NCBI RefSeq assembly: GCF_024509055.1
Contig: NZ_JANINM010000255.1
Coordinates: forward strand, 1-39,350
Direction of reading: 5' to 3'
Source: Mesorhizobium sp.
GTDB lineage: Bacteria > Pseudomonadota > Alphaproteobacteria > Rhizobiales > Rhizobiaceae
Length of the DNA: 39,350 nucleotides
Positions within the stretch are counted from its first letter, which is position 1. Every line of letters begins with the position of its first letter. This document shows positions 18,937 through 26,283 of the stretch, one piece after another. The notes beneath the pieces were generated by a model, which had not been told where the DNA came from, did no database searches, and worked only from the letters and a program-made list of their open reading frames with translations. Both the position numbers and the translations under genes were made by a program.

Positions 18937-20652
18937 TCACTCGGTGAGCGCCGGCTCGGGTCTTTCCGGCACCGCTTGACGCGAAGCCGGCACCAGCCAG
19001 CCGCGATAGCGCACGATCGGCCCGGTGAGCGGATGCGAGATGTCGACATGGAAGCGGAAGCGGCCGTCCTCGACGCTCTCATAGGATGTCGAGCGCGGGC
19101 ATAGCCACATCGGCAGCGGCAGGCCCAGGAAGCTCCAGCGGCGCAGATCGAGGCTCAGCCGGTCTCCCCGAACCACTAGGGCCATAACGAAATCGAGCGG
19201 TCCGAAGCGCTCGCAGAGCAGCCGGTCCGAGCGGCCGCGCCCGGCGAATTGCCGGCTTGAAAAGCTGCGCGTGCCAAAGCTTCTCGTCCAGGTTTCGCCT
19301 TGGTCGTCGCTGTCGAAGCGCACCTTGACCGCAATATCGGTCGCTGCGGTGGGAAAACCCACCAGCCACGCCGCCAGCCGGCTAAGGACACCGTTCCCGC
19401 GCTCGACACTGGCGCGGCCCTCCGCCGTCGGGGCGCCCTCATGCATGTTCCGGATCTCTGCGGGAAGGCTCTCCCAGGCATCGCCGAGCAGGGCGGGATA
19501 AAGCGCCTTGCCGTCGTCGACATCGTCGCGGAAGCCGGTGTGGATCGTGTTGCTGGCAAACAGCGCCTCGTAGTCCTCAAGCTCCAGGTCGCGCACCGCG
19601 GCGCGCGCGCCGGGCGGTGGCGTCTGGCCGGCAAGCGTCTTGCGCACGATCGCTTCGACCGCCATGGACGGGATCAGCGGTCCGTCATCGCCTTCCGCCA
19701 GGAGGTGCCAGGATCGTTTCGCAGGCTTGCCGCTTTTGTCCACCCCGGCGACCTCGACGAACATGCCGCCGCGATGCTCGCCCCAGGCGAGCCGGTTGCT
19801 CGCCCAGTGCATCAACGGCGCCAGCGGCGACAGTGAACGGACCAGGCCGGCGCGGACCAGCCAGGCCAGGCCGATCAGCGCCCGGTGCAGCACCTCAGGC
19901 ACCGGCCCGGCGCCCATCCAGATGGTCCCTGCTTGCGGCCACAGCGCGGCCAGCGCGCGCAGGTCGGGCACGTCGACGAGGGAAAACAGCGTGCTGCGCA
20001 CCGGCACGCGGCCCGGCGGCGCGATGGTGTAGCGCATCTGTTCGGTGAGCGGGCGGCCTTCGGCCGGCTGGCCGTCGCGCACCAGCCGCACCGGCTTCCC
20101 GGCATAGCTGGCGATGCCGCGGATGACGTTTTCGCCGACGCCGGCAAAGGGCGACGGCGCGATGCCGCCGCGGATGCTGTCGACGCGCGCCATGTCCGAT
20201 GCCAGCCGTCGCGCCACGGCGGCGGTCAGCACCGGAAAGCTCGACACGCCCGACAGCGCGAAAACACCGGCCGCCCTCGCGGCGGCGTCGAAACCCGCCA
20301 CGCCGGCGACGAAGTCGGAGCCGTCCGCGAGGTCGAGATAGCCGATGCGTTCGCCGATGCAGGTCTCGATCAACCGGTAGCATCCCTCGCCATAGGCCTG
20401 GAACGGGCCGCTGGCATCGACGACGATGTCGGGCCGCAGGGTCGCCAGTTGCGCACGAAGATCGCCGTCGCGGTCGAACAGCGCCGGCACGAGCACGGCT
20501 TTGGCATTGCGCCGGTTGCCGCAATAGGTCTCCGCCCTGGCAATCGAGCGGCCGGCGACGATCAGGGTGAGGCGCGGCTCGCTCTGCAGCAACTGCACGA
20601 TGCGGCCGCCGAAGGTGCCGTAGCCGCCGACGATCAGAAGCCTCATCCGCAC
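18937..20652 (-). CDS. Saccharopine dehydrogenase-like/DUF4166 fusion protein
   Basis: The N-terminal half of this 571-aa protein is an NAD(P)-binding Rossmann domain (MRLLIVGGYGTFGGRIVQLL, VVDASGPFQAYGEGCY, IGYLDLADG) as in saccharopine-dehydrogenase-like reductases. The last about 190 residues (from about 395, HEGAPTAEGRASVERGNG, through SRQFAGRG to WLCPRS) form a DUF4166 domain. The substrate is unknown; such fusions are not true lysine-pathway enzymes. It lies 7 bp after a DCC-family thiol protein, so the two are probably co-transcribed and may act together. Confidence 0.83.
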   Translation of the reverse strand: MRMRLLIVGGYGTFGGRIVQLLQSEPRLTLIVAGRSIARAETYCGNRRNAKAVLVPALFDRDGDLRAQLATLRPDIVVDASGPFQAYGEGCYRLIETCIGERIGYLDLADGSDFVAGVAGFDAAARAAGVFALSGVSSFPVLTAAVARRLASDMARVDSIRGGIAPSPFAGVGENVIRGIASYAGKPVRLVRDGQPAEGRPLTEQMRYTIAPPGRVPVRSTLFSLVDVPDLRALAALWPQAGTIWMGAGPVPEVLHRALIGLAWLVRAGLVRSLSPLAPLMHWASNRLAWGEHRGGMFVEVAGVDKSGKPAKRSWHLLAEGDDGPLIPSMAVEAIVRKTLAGQTPPPGARAAVRDLELEDYEALFASNTIHTGFRDDVDDGKALYPALLGDAWESLPAEIRNMHEGAPTAEGRASVERGNGVLSRLAAWLVGFPTAATDIAVKVRFDSDDQGETWTRSFGTRSFSSRQFAGRGRSDRLLCERFGPLDFVMALVVRGDRLSLDLRRWSFLGLPLPMWLCPRSTSYESVEDGRFRFHVDISHPLTGPIVRYRGWLVPASRQAVPERPEPALTE

Positions 20653-20659
20653 CCCCTGT

Positions 20660-21112
20660 CTAGCCGATCAGCCTCTGTCGCAATTCGGCGGACGGGACCT
20701 CGCAGTTGTCCTTCCTGCCGAACAGCGCATAGCGGTTCCTGGCGACGCGGTCGTAAAGCCAGTCGCGCAGCGGCAGCGGCAAGAGCAGCAAGGCCTTGGC
20801 GGCCCGCCACGGCCAGCCGAGCGCGGCCATGACCGCGACAAAACTGTCGAGGCGCGTGAAGGGCGCGTCGTCGATGATGGCGAGATTGGTTTCGTAATTG
20901 TCGGTCGGCAGCCCGTATCGGCGGAACAGCGCCTCGCCGAACGGCGACTGCGCGGTGGCGAAGCGGAAGCGCTTGTCGCGGTCGAGCCTGACGACCAGTT
21001 GGACGAAGCCCGAGCAGAACACGCAGACGCCGTCGAAAACGATCAGCGGCTGGCGGGCGTCGTGGATTTGCGGCTGGTGGAGCGGACGGTCGGGTTCAGG
21101 CAGGTCGGTCAT
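20660..21112 (-). CDS. DCC-family (DUF393) thiol-disulfide oxidoreductase-like protein
   Basis: This 150-aa protein has the family's DxxCxxC motif as FDGVCVFCSGFVQ (about residues 25-37), followed by DRDKRFRFATAQS and a C-terminal YDRVARNRYALFGRKDNC with another cysteine. DCC proteins are thioredoxin-like; few have been characterised. It is first in a two-gene unit with the DUF4166 fusion. The start is ATG 21112; the first 20 residues are not conserved-looking, so a later start cannot be excluded. Confidence 0.87.
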   Translation of the reverse strand: MTDLPEPDRPLHQPQIHDARQPLIVFDGVCVFCSGFVQLVVRLDRDKRFRFATAQSPFGEALFRRYGLPTDNYETNLAIIDDAPFTRLDSFVAVMAALGWPWRAAKALLLLPLPLRDWLYDRVARNRYALFGRKDNCEVPSAELRQRLIG

Positions 21113-21434
21113 GATGGCCCCGGCTGCGAGTGTCCCTCGACACTAGACCAGCCGGCGGCGGCGTCAAAGTCGCGGCGTTGTCGCACGCCTGCTGTCGGCG
21201 ACCGCGGGACGTTCGTCGCGATAGGTCGTCGTGCGATAATCGCTAGCCGGCTTGCAGACCCGGCTGTCGTGGCGGCTCGGCTGCATGGTCAGTGCGTGCC
21301 GACGCCGAGGGAATTGCCGCGGCGCGCGCAGGCCGGGCCTGGGCCGCGCATGTAGTAGCGCTCCGGCCGATAGGTCGGCGCGACGAATTCGCGAATGGCG
21401 GCGGCGTAGCCGGCGATGTGGTTCCAGAAGTTCA
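21113..21434. other. Intergenic region without a supported gene
   Basis: The stretch between the DCC gene and the 48-codon small ORF is GC-rich and has no reading frame with a convincing ribosome-binding site on either strand. It must contain the promoter for the DCC/DUF4166 unit. Only the small ORF at 21289-21435 overlaps its distal part. No palindrome of note was seen. Confidence 0.5.
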
Positions 21435-21435
21435 T
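21289..21435 (-). CDS. Possible small protein (48 aa)
   Basis: The peptide MNFWNHIAGYAAAIREFVAP (then TYRPERYYMRGPGPACARRG) starts at ATG 21435, with an ACAGGT sequence seven bases upstream. The hydrophobic-aromatic N-terminus and tyrosine-rich middle are not what random GC-rich frames usually give. It is short, has no recognised domain and stands alone, so it is only a candidate. Confidence 0.4.
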   Translation of the reverse strand: MNFWNHIAGYAAAIREFVAPTYRPERYYMRGPGPACARRGNSLGVGTH

Positions 21436-21811
21436 TTTACCTGTCCCTGTCCCGCTTTCGGATGTCCCTTCCGAGCTGTCCGCGAGCATAGCGTCGAGGC
21501 GTGAATAGTCGGTGAACGCGATGTTAATTTCTGGTCCGAAACCCGTTGCTTCGTGGCCGGAATGCGGCTGATTCGGGGTGTTTCCGTGCCATTTGTCGCC
21601 ATTTCGGCCGCTGTGACTTTTGCATCACATATGTTTCGCCTCGATGTCGCTTGGGCGCGCTTCTGTTTCACGATCGAAAGGCACGGGAAAATATCGTTGC
21701 GTGGCCGCTTGGAACGCTCCGGGCATCGCAACGTTGACCAGAGCCGCCCCGTTGGCCGCTGCCGGTCGACATGGTAGGTATCGACGGGGCCGTGCAGCGA
21801 CGGAGGAAGTC
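21436..21811. other. Leader region of the LigD-type polymerase gene
   Basis: No gene is supported here. The plus-strand frame upstream of 21812 is open back to 21620, but its Arg/Ala-rich product is unlike LigD N-termini. AT-rich stretches such as GTGACTTTTGCATCACATATG (about 21610-21631) and AAATATCG near 21690 are candidate promoter or operator DNA; GTGA...TCAC within the former is a small inverted repeat. Confidence 0.45.
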
Positions 21812-22708
21812 GTGCGGGAAAAGGCGAAGGCATCGACAGCCGATCCGCTGGCGAGCACCTCGGTGAAGCTCTCTCATCCAGACAAGCTGCTGTGGCCTGA
21901 TGAGCAGGTGACCAAGCAGGACTTGCTCGACCACTATGCTCGAGTCTGGCCGCGCATGGAGCGGTTCGTCGTCAACCGGCCGCTGAGTCTCGTGCGCGCG
22001 CCGGACGGCATCCACGGGCCGCGCTTCTTCCAGAAACACGCCTCGCACGGCATGAGCGACAGGATCGCCAGGATGAAGGACCCGGCCGGCGGCGAGGAGA
22101 TCCTGTTCATCGAGGATTTCGACGGGCTTGCGGCGCTTGTCCAGTACGGCGTGGTCGAGGTCCACATCTGGGGCTGCACCATGGACGCCCTTGAAAAGCC
22201 CGACCAGGTCGTCTTCGACCTCGATCCCGACGAAGGCGTCGATGTCGACCGGGTGCGCGAGGCGGCGCTCGACATCCATGCGCGGCTGGACGAGCTGTCG
22301 CTGCCCAACCTGGTCAAGACCTCCGGCGGCAAGGGCTATCACGTGCTGGTGCCGCTCAAGCCCTCGGCGGACTGGGACGACGTCAAGGGCTTCGCCCATG
22401 ATTTCGCCCGCGCGCTGGAGCAGGCCGCGCCCGACCGCTACACGGCGACGCTGTCGAAGAAGGCGCGCACGGGCAAGATCTTCGTCGACTATCTGCGCAA
22501 CGGCCGCGGCTCCACCACCGTCGCCCCCTACTCCTCACGCGCCAAGAAGGGCGCCACGGTGTCGATGCCGGTGACATGGGCGGAGCTTGAAAAAGGCGTG
22601 CCGCCGAACGCCTTCCCGATCGGCGACGAGACGACGCTGGCGGAATTGAAGAAGGCCGACCCCTGGGCGGATTTCTTCGAGCTGGGTAAGGCGCTGCAGC
22701 GGGGGTGA
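21812..22708 (+). CDS. Standalone LigD-type DNA polymerase/primase (PolDom)
   Basis: This 298-aa protein is the archaeo-eukaryotic-primase-type polymerase module of bacterial NHEJ ligase D, without nuclease or ligase domains. Visible family motifs are LSHPDKLLWPDE, PLSLVRAPDG, FFQKH, the metal-binding DLDPDEG (about residues 138-144), SGGKGYHVLVPL, and DYLRNGRGSTTVAPYS. GTG 21812 is chosen because GGAGG lies five bases upstream; the frame before it is not family-like. It can add nucleotides or fill gaps at broken ends with Ku and a ligase encoded elsewhere; neither is in the window. Confidence 0.9.
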   Translation: MREKAKASTADPLASTSVKLSHPDKLLWPDEQVTKQDLLDHYARVWPRMERFVVNRPLSLVRAPDGIHGPRFFQKHASHGMSDRIARMKDPAGGEEILFIEDFDGLAALVQYGVVEVHIWGCTMDALEKPDQVVFDLDPDEGVDVDRVREAALDIHARLDELSLPNLVKTSGGKGYHVLVPLKPSADWDDVKGFAHDFARALEQAAPDRYTATLSKKARTGKIFVDYLRNGRGSTTVAPYSSRAKKGATVSMPVTWAELEKGVPPNAFPIGDETTLAELKKADPWADFFELGKALQRG

Positions 22709-22728
22709 TTTTCACTGCCGAGGGACAG

Positions 22729-22886
22729 CCCCCCCTCTGGCCTGCCGGCCATCTCCCCCTCAAGGGGGGAGATCAGCAGTTTCCGCGCCTCGACCATTCT
22801 TGCAGCGTCGAAGATTGGCGAAAGCGGTTGCGCACGTAATCTCCCACCTTGAGGGGGAGATGCCCGGCAGGGCAGAGGGGGGTGCC
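22729..22886. repeat. Long inverted repeat, family B copy 2
   Basis: The left arm (22729-22773) CCCCCCCTCTGGCCTGCCGG plus CTCCCCCTCAAGGGGGGAG and the right arm (about 22838-22886) are near-perfect reverse complements, spaced by about 64 bp. The internal core shares GATTGGCGAA with the copy at 9401-9554. It lies between the convergent polymerase and ArsR-type genes and may double as a transcript end. Confidence 0.85.
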
Positions 22887-22905
22887 TCGCGCCGGCCTCG
22901 AAGGA

Positions 22906-23580
22906 CTACGCCAGAAACACCCGCTCGAATTCCTGCTTCCCCTTCGGCGAGAACACCACGGCGCGGCTGTCCTTTTCGCGCCGCGCCCATTTCTCGGCGA
23001 TGATCTTGTCGAGGATGGCGGCGCCCAGCGTGCCGGCGAGATGCGAGCGCCGCACGCTCCAGTCTAGGCAGGCGCGGCACACCGGCCGCCTGGCCTTGCC
23101 GTCGACCTCGATGCCGAGCGCAGAAAAATGCGAAGCGCCGGATGGCGCTAGCCGGATCTCGTTATGCTCGCGCAGCAGCAGCTTCCTGTCGAACAGCCGG
23201 TCGAGCATCGCCACCGCCTGCTCGCCGGCCAGATGATCGTAGCAGACGCGGGCCACCCGCATCGCCGCGTCGCGCGGACCGGGCCGCACCCGCTTCGGAC
23301 CGACGGCTTCCGCCACGCCGATGATCGCCTCGATCATGCCCGCGACCTGCGGGCTGGCGAGGCCGTAATAGCGATGCCGGCCCTGGCTGGCCACGCTCAG
23401 CAGCCCGCCATCCATCAGTTTCGACAGGTGCGAGGAAGCGGTGGGCAGCGACACGCCGGCCTCCAGCGCCAGCTCCGTCGCCGTCAGCGCCGTGCCGCCC
23501 ATCAGCGCGTTGAGCATGTTGGCGCGCGCCGGGTCTCCGACCAGGCTGGCGATGCGGGCGATATCAGGTCCTTCACGCAT
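22906..23580 (-). CDS. ArsR-family winged-helix regulator with C-terminal domain
   Basis: This 224-aa protein has an ArsR-type helix-turn-helix at its N-terminus (LVGDPARANMLNALMGG, ATELALEAGVSLPTASSHLSKLMDGGLLS, beta-wing QGRHRYYGL). The longer C-terminal half has a CRACLDW segment and a His-rich stretch near residues 180-190. ATG 23580 follows GGAGATCG. It is divergent from the NIPSNAP/ABM-like pair, which is probably its target. The usual metal-binding CxC motif of ArsR/SmtB is not seen in the helix-turn-helix, so the signal is unknown. Confidence 0.87.
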   Translation of the reverse strand: MREGPDIARIASLVGDPARANMLNALMGGTALTATELALEAGVSLPTASSHLSKLMDGGLLSVASQGRHRYYGLASPQVAGMIEAIIGVAEAVGPKRVRPGPRDAAMRVARVCYDHLAGEQAVAMLDRLFDRKLLLREHNEIRLAPSGASHFSALGIEVDGKARRPVCRACLDWSVRRSHLAGTLGAAILDKIIAEKWARREKDSRAVVFSPKGKQEFERVFLA

Positions 23581-23748
23581 GGTTCGATCTCCATGGAAGC
23601 ATTCCTGCCAGGGAAGCACTAATCTCGGGTCAGCTCAAGCAGCGCGGCAAACCCTCCTGACAGGAGAATGCCTAGCACAATGGCGCAAGCGATGTTTCGA
23701 CAGCGGTCGAACCATCGTCGCCAACCCGACAAGACGAGGAGAACCGGC

Positions 23749-24117
23749 ATGACCATCACCTGCTTCATCCGCTACGAGATCGACCCGTTCGGCAAGGCGG
23801 CGTTCGAGCAATATGCGCGCGCCTGGGGCCAGGCGATCCCGCGCTGCGGCGCCGACCTGATCGGCTACTTCGCGCCGCATGAAGGCTCGGCTACCACCGC
23901 CTACGCCGCCTACAACATCGAAAGCCTTGCCGCCTACGAAGCCTATCGCGCCCGGCTTGCCGCCGACCCCGCCGGCAAGGCAAACTACGAGTTCGCGCGC
24001 CGCGAGAAATTCATCCTCAAGGAGGATCGCACCTTCCTGAAGCTGGTTTCCGGCCCGCATGGCCCGAGGCAGGTTTTTCGCACCGACGTGACCGTCAGGG
24101 AGGGAGTTGAGAGATGA
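23749..24117 (+). CDS. NIPSNAP-family protein
   Basis: This 122-aa protein has the ferredoxin-like alpha/beta fold of NIPSNAP proteins (MTITCFIRYEIDPFGKAAFEQY, LIGYFAPHEGSATTAYAAYNIESLAAYEAYRARL). The family is related to dimeric monooxygenases. GAGGAG lies before ATG 23749, whereas the in-frame upstream frame to 23668 is unlike the family. It overlaps the next gene by 4 bp. The function is unknown, but the regulator-divergent layout suggests an inducible small-molecule or stress response. Confidence 0.82.
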   Translation: MTITCFIRYEIDPFGKAAFEQYARAWGQAIPRCGADLIGYFAPHEGSATTAYAAYNIESLAAYEAYRARLAADPAGKANYEFARREKFILKEDRTFLKLVSGPHGPRQVFRTDVTVREGVER

Positions 24118-24458
24118 TCGCAGTCATCTTCGAGGTGGAGCCGGCTGAAGGAAAGCGCGATGCCTATCTCGGCATCGCCGCCAATCTGCGGCCGCTGCTC
24201 GACGGCATCGACGGCTTCATCTCGGTCGAGCGGTTCCAGAGCCTCACGGACCCGAAGCGCGTGCTCTCGCTCTCCTTCTGGCGCGACGAGGAAGCGGTGA
24301 AGGCTTGGCGCAACACCGAGGAGCACCGCCAGGCGCAGCAAGCGGGGCGTGGCGGAATCTTTGCCGGCTATCGTCTGCGCATCGCCCATGTCGTGCGCGA
24401 CTATGGCCTGAATGAAAGGGCCGAGGCGCCGGGCGACAGCCGCGCCGTGAACGGCTGA
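24114..24458 (+). CDS. Antibiotic biosynthesis monooxygenase (ABM)-domain protein
   Basis: This 114-aa protein has an ABM fold (MIAVIFEVEPAEGKRDAYLG, DGFISVERFQSLTDPKRVLSLSFWRDEEAVKAWRNTEEH). Residues in FWRDEEAVKAWR are the commonest hallmark of the group. Members include quinone-forming monooxygenases and heme-degrading enzymes; the substrate here is undetermined. The start ATG 24114 overlaps the upstream stop (ATGA), so the pair is co-translated. An SFW-containing half-domain suggests it acts as a dimer. Confidence 0.85.
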   Translation: MIAVIFEVEPAEGKRDAYLGIAANLRPLLDGIDGFISVERFQSLTDPKRVLSLSFWRDEEAVKAWRNTEEHRQAQQAGRGGIFAGYRLRIAHVVRDYGLNERAEAPGDSRAVNG

Positions 24459-24460
24459 AA

Positions 24461-24483
24461 GGCTCCGCCTCGTCGGCGGAGCC
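24461..24483. terminator. Hairpin terminator between convergent genes
   Basis: GGCTCCGCC (24461-24469) and GGCGGAGCC (24475-24483) form a perfect 9-bp stem with a 5-nt loop, just after the ABM gene stop. TAGAAAAG follows on the plus strand, a weak tail; it sits between convergent genes, so it may act on both strands. Confidence 0.7.
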
Positions 24484-24510
24484 TAGAAAAGCAGGAACCG
24501 GGCGCCGGCG

Positions 24511-24882
24511 TTACTGCGCCAGATTGATTTCCTCGGTCTGGCCGCCGCTGCAGGTGTAGCAGCAGTCCTCGCATTTTTCCTTGTTGCCGGGGCCGACGCC
24601 CCAATAGGTGCTTTCGTCGCCGTCGACCCAGGCGCCGTAGCAGATCGACTCGCCTTCGTTGCAGGAGATCGGCAGCTCCTTGGTCTCGCCGTCGTCGAGG
24701 TAGAAATCCTTGCCATTGCCCGGCCAGACATAGTCGCGGTTCTGGCTGTAGAGCTCGAGGCGCATGGCGTTGGGGTGGCTGTTCTTGATCCGGAACGTGA
24801 CGTCGCCGGCATGGGCGGCAGGCGCGAACAGGACGGCAAGCGAAAACGCGGCGGCAAGCCGGCGCACGGTAAGGATGGACAT
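24511..24882 (-). CDS. Secreted six-cysteine protein, paralogue A
   Basis: This 123-aa protein has a signal peptide (VRRLAAAFSLAVLFAPAAHA, cleavage before GD). The mature domain shares about a third of its residues with the protein at 25595-25957, including VWPGxxK, PISCxxGExICxGAWV, GVGPxN and CxxCCxxC. Six cysteines at equivalent positions suggest three disulfide bonds or a metal site in the periplasm. No known domain was recognised; the beta-rich pattern hints at a small beta-sandwich. The ATG is at 24882, preceded by GGGAG. Confidence 0.75.
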   Translation of the reverse strand: MSILTVRRLAAAFSLAVLFAPAAHAGDVTFRIKNSHPNAMRLELYSQNRDYVWPGNGKDFYLDDGETKELPISCNEGESICYGAWVDGDESTYWGVGPGNKEKCEDCCYTCSGGQTEEINLAQ

Positions 24883-25010
24883 GGAAACTCCCGATCAGGA
24901 ATCGGCCCCCTCGGCCGACGGCGCGATCATATGGCATGTGGCGCGCGGACGCTAAAGGGCGGCTGGCGACAAATCGCTGACTGATTTTGGGGGCATCGGA
25001 AGCGCCTTCC

Positions 25011-25081
25011 CCCTTCTCCCCTTGTGGGAGAAGGTGGCTCGGCGCTCAGCCCCGAGACGGATGAGGGGTGCTCCAGCTTGG
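25011..25081 (+). repeat. Dispersed intergenic repeat, family C copy 1
   Basis: The unit reads CCTTCTCCCCTTGTGGGAGA, then AGGTGGCTCGGCGC and ATGAGGGGTGCTCC. It is the same element as at 25521-25587 in the other orientation. The two copies enclose the DUF559 gene. Confidence 0.85.
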
Positions 25082-25099
25082 CAGGACGCTTGACCCGGA

Positions 25100-25471
25100 T
25101 CACCGCCAGGGCTGCAGACTTTCGTCCCTGACATAAGCAATGATGGTGTCGCAAACCGCGCTCAGGTCTTTCATGACGTCGTCGTTCCACAAGCGAAGCA
25201 CGCGAAATCCCCTCGCCTTCAGATCGGCGTCCCGCTGCTGATCGTGGCGCGATTCCGCACGCTGGCTGCCGTCGATTTCGACGATGAGCCTGGACTCGGC
25301 ACAGAGGAAATCGGCCACGTACTTGCCGACCGGCACCTGTCGGCGAAACTTGATGTTGTCAAGACGGCGGCCACGCAGTTCCTGCCACAGGCGATTCTCC
25401 GCGTCTGTCGGCCCGCGGCGCATCGCGCGTGCGAAGTTTCGTTTGGCCGGGGTTACGGGCTGGTGCGGCAT
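25100..25471 (-). CDS. DUF559 nuclease-fold protein
   Basis: This 123-aa DUF559 protein (Vsr/restriction-endonuclease-like superfamily) starts MPHQPVTPAKRNFARAMRRG at ATG 25471. The conserved core is FRRQVPVGKYVADFLCAESRLIVEIDGSQ, which contains the DF...E-x-D residues of the fold, followed by DADLKARGFRVLRLWND. The upstream 18 codons of the longer frame come from repeat DNA. The function is unknown; relatives occur widely as single genes. It lies between two paralogous secreted-protein genes and between inverted copies of repeat C, as if inserted. Confidence 0.83.
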   Translation of the reverse strand: MPHQPVTPAKRNFARAMRRGPTDAENRLWQELRGRRLDNIKFRRQVPVGKYVADFLCAESRLIVEIDGSQRAESRHDQQRDADLKARGFRVLRLWNDDVMKDLSAVCDTIIAYVRDESLQPWR

Positions 25472-25520
25472 GGCGCAACGTAGTTCATCTTGGCAACCCC
25501 CTCCAACTCCCACTCCGGCG

Positions 25521-25587
25521 CGCACCCCTCATCCGTCTCGGCGCTGCGCACCGAGCCACCTTCTCCCACAAGGGGAGAAGGGGAGGT
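25521..25587 (-). repeat. Dispersed intergenic repeat, family C copy 2
   Basis: The reverse-oriented counterpart of copy 1, starting CGCACCCCTCATCCGTCTCG and ending with the CTCCCACAAGGGGAG hairpin. It separates the DUF559 gene from paralogue B. Confidence 0.85.
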
Positions 25588-25594
25588 CGCGCCA

Positions 25595-25957
25595 CTACTC
25601 CGCCAGGTCGACAGTCTCGGTCGAGTGCTCGGTGCAGATGAAGCAGCAGGTGTCGCAGGGCTGGTCGTTGTCGGGGCCGACGCCGGCGGAGACCTGGTCG
25701 TTGCCGTTCACCCAGGCGCCCCAGCAGATATGCTCGCCGGGTTCGCAGGAGATCGGCACCGATTTGCGCGCCTTCGGACGGATAAAGAACACCTTGTCGT
25801 CGCCCGGCCACACCTTGTTGTTGTCGCGGCTGAACAGTTCCACCGCCACGCCGTCCGAGCGATGGTTGCGTACGAACACCGACATGTCGGCGGCGAAGGC
25901 CGGAGAGGTGAGGAAAACAGAGGCGAGCAATAAAGCGGCGAGCAAGACGCGAATCAT
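25595..25957 (-). CDS. Secreted six-cysteine protein, paralogue B
   Basis: This 120-aa protein has a signal peptide (MIRVLLAALLLASVFLTSPA, cleavage near AFA|AD). The mature part is a divergent paralogue of the protein at 24511-24882, sharing VELFS, VWPGxxK, PISC, ICWGAWVNG, GVGPDN and CDTCCFIC, with all six cysteines in place. The domain is not recognised. ATG 25957 is chosen because the longer frame to 26224 consists of repeat DNA. The GGGGACC upstream is a modest SD. Confidence 0.75.
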   Translation of the reverse strand: MIRVLLAALLLASVFLTSPAFAADMSVFVRNHRSDGVAVELFSRDNNKVWPGDDKVFFIRPKARKSVPISCEPGEHICWGAWVNGNDQVSAGVGPDNDQPCDTCCFICTEHSTETVDLAE

Positions 25958-26008
25958 GGCGAGGTCCCCTGGCAGAGTAGAGCACGGGTGGCGAAAAGGC
26001 GCGACCTC

Positions 26009-26165
26009 CCCTTCTCCCCTTGTGGGGTGAGAAGCGGTCCGCTTTAGCGGGCGAAAAGCCAATTGCTTGGCTTTTCGAGCTTCGAACGCCCTGAGCCTGC
26101 GAAGGGCCGGGTGGTGGCTCGGCGCGCAGCGCCGAGACGGATGAGGGGTGTTCCAGCTTGGCCAA
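26009..26165 (+). repeat. Family C repeat copy 3, interrupted by a nested palindrome
   Basis: The two ends match the family C unit (CCCCTTCTCCCCTTGTGGGG at the left, GTGGCTCGGCGCGCAGCGCC at the right), but about 80 bases are inserted in the middle. The insert contains a perfect 11-bp inverted repeat, CGAAAAGCCAA (26052-26062) and TTGGCTTTTCG (26067-26077), and a smaller CCGCT/AGCGG hairpin beside it. Together with copy 4 it fills the 326-bp gap 25958-26283, which holds no gene. Confidence 0.75.
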
Positions 26166-26220
26166 GGCGTTCGCCGCCAGCGTCGCATTGTGCCTAATCG
26201 CCAACCCCTCACTCCGTCGC

Positions 26221-26279
26221 GCACCCCTCATCCGTCGCCTTCGGCGACACCTTCTCCCACAAGGGGAGAAGGGGGAGGC
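26221..26279 (-). repeat. Family C repeat copy 4
   Basis: CACCCCTCATCCGTCGCCTT followed by CTCCCACAAGGGGAG, the inverted partner of copy 3. It ends a few bases before the stop of the downstream membrane-protein gene and probably forms its transcript end. Confidence 0.8.
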
Positions 26280-26283
26280 CGCG

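Noticed and set aside
21432..21833. 133-codon minus-strand frame over the polymerase leader
   Set aside because: It overlaps the GTG start region of the LigD-type gene and has a random, Ser/Arg/Thr-rich composition.
25958..26283. Possible small gene between paralogue B and the membrane-protein gene
   Set aside because: All frames are made of repeat C copies 3 and 4 and the nested palindrome; no SD or codon pattern.
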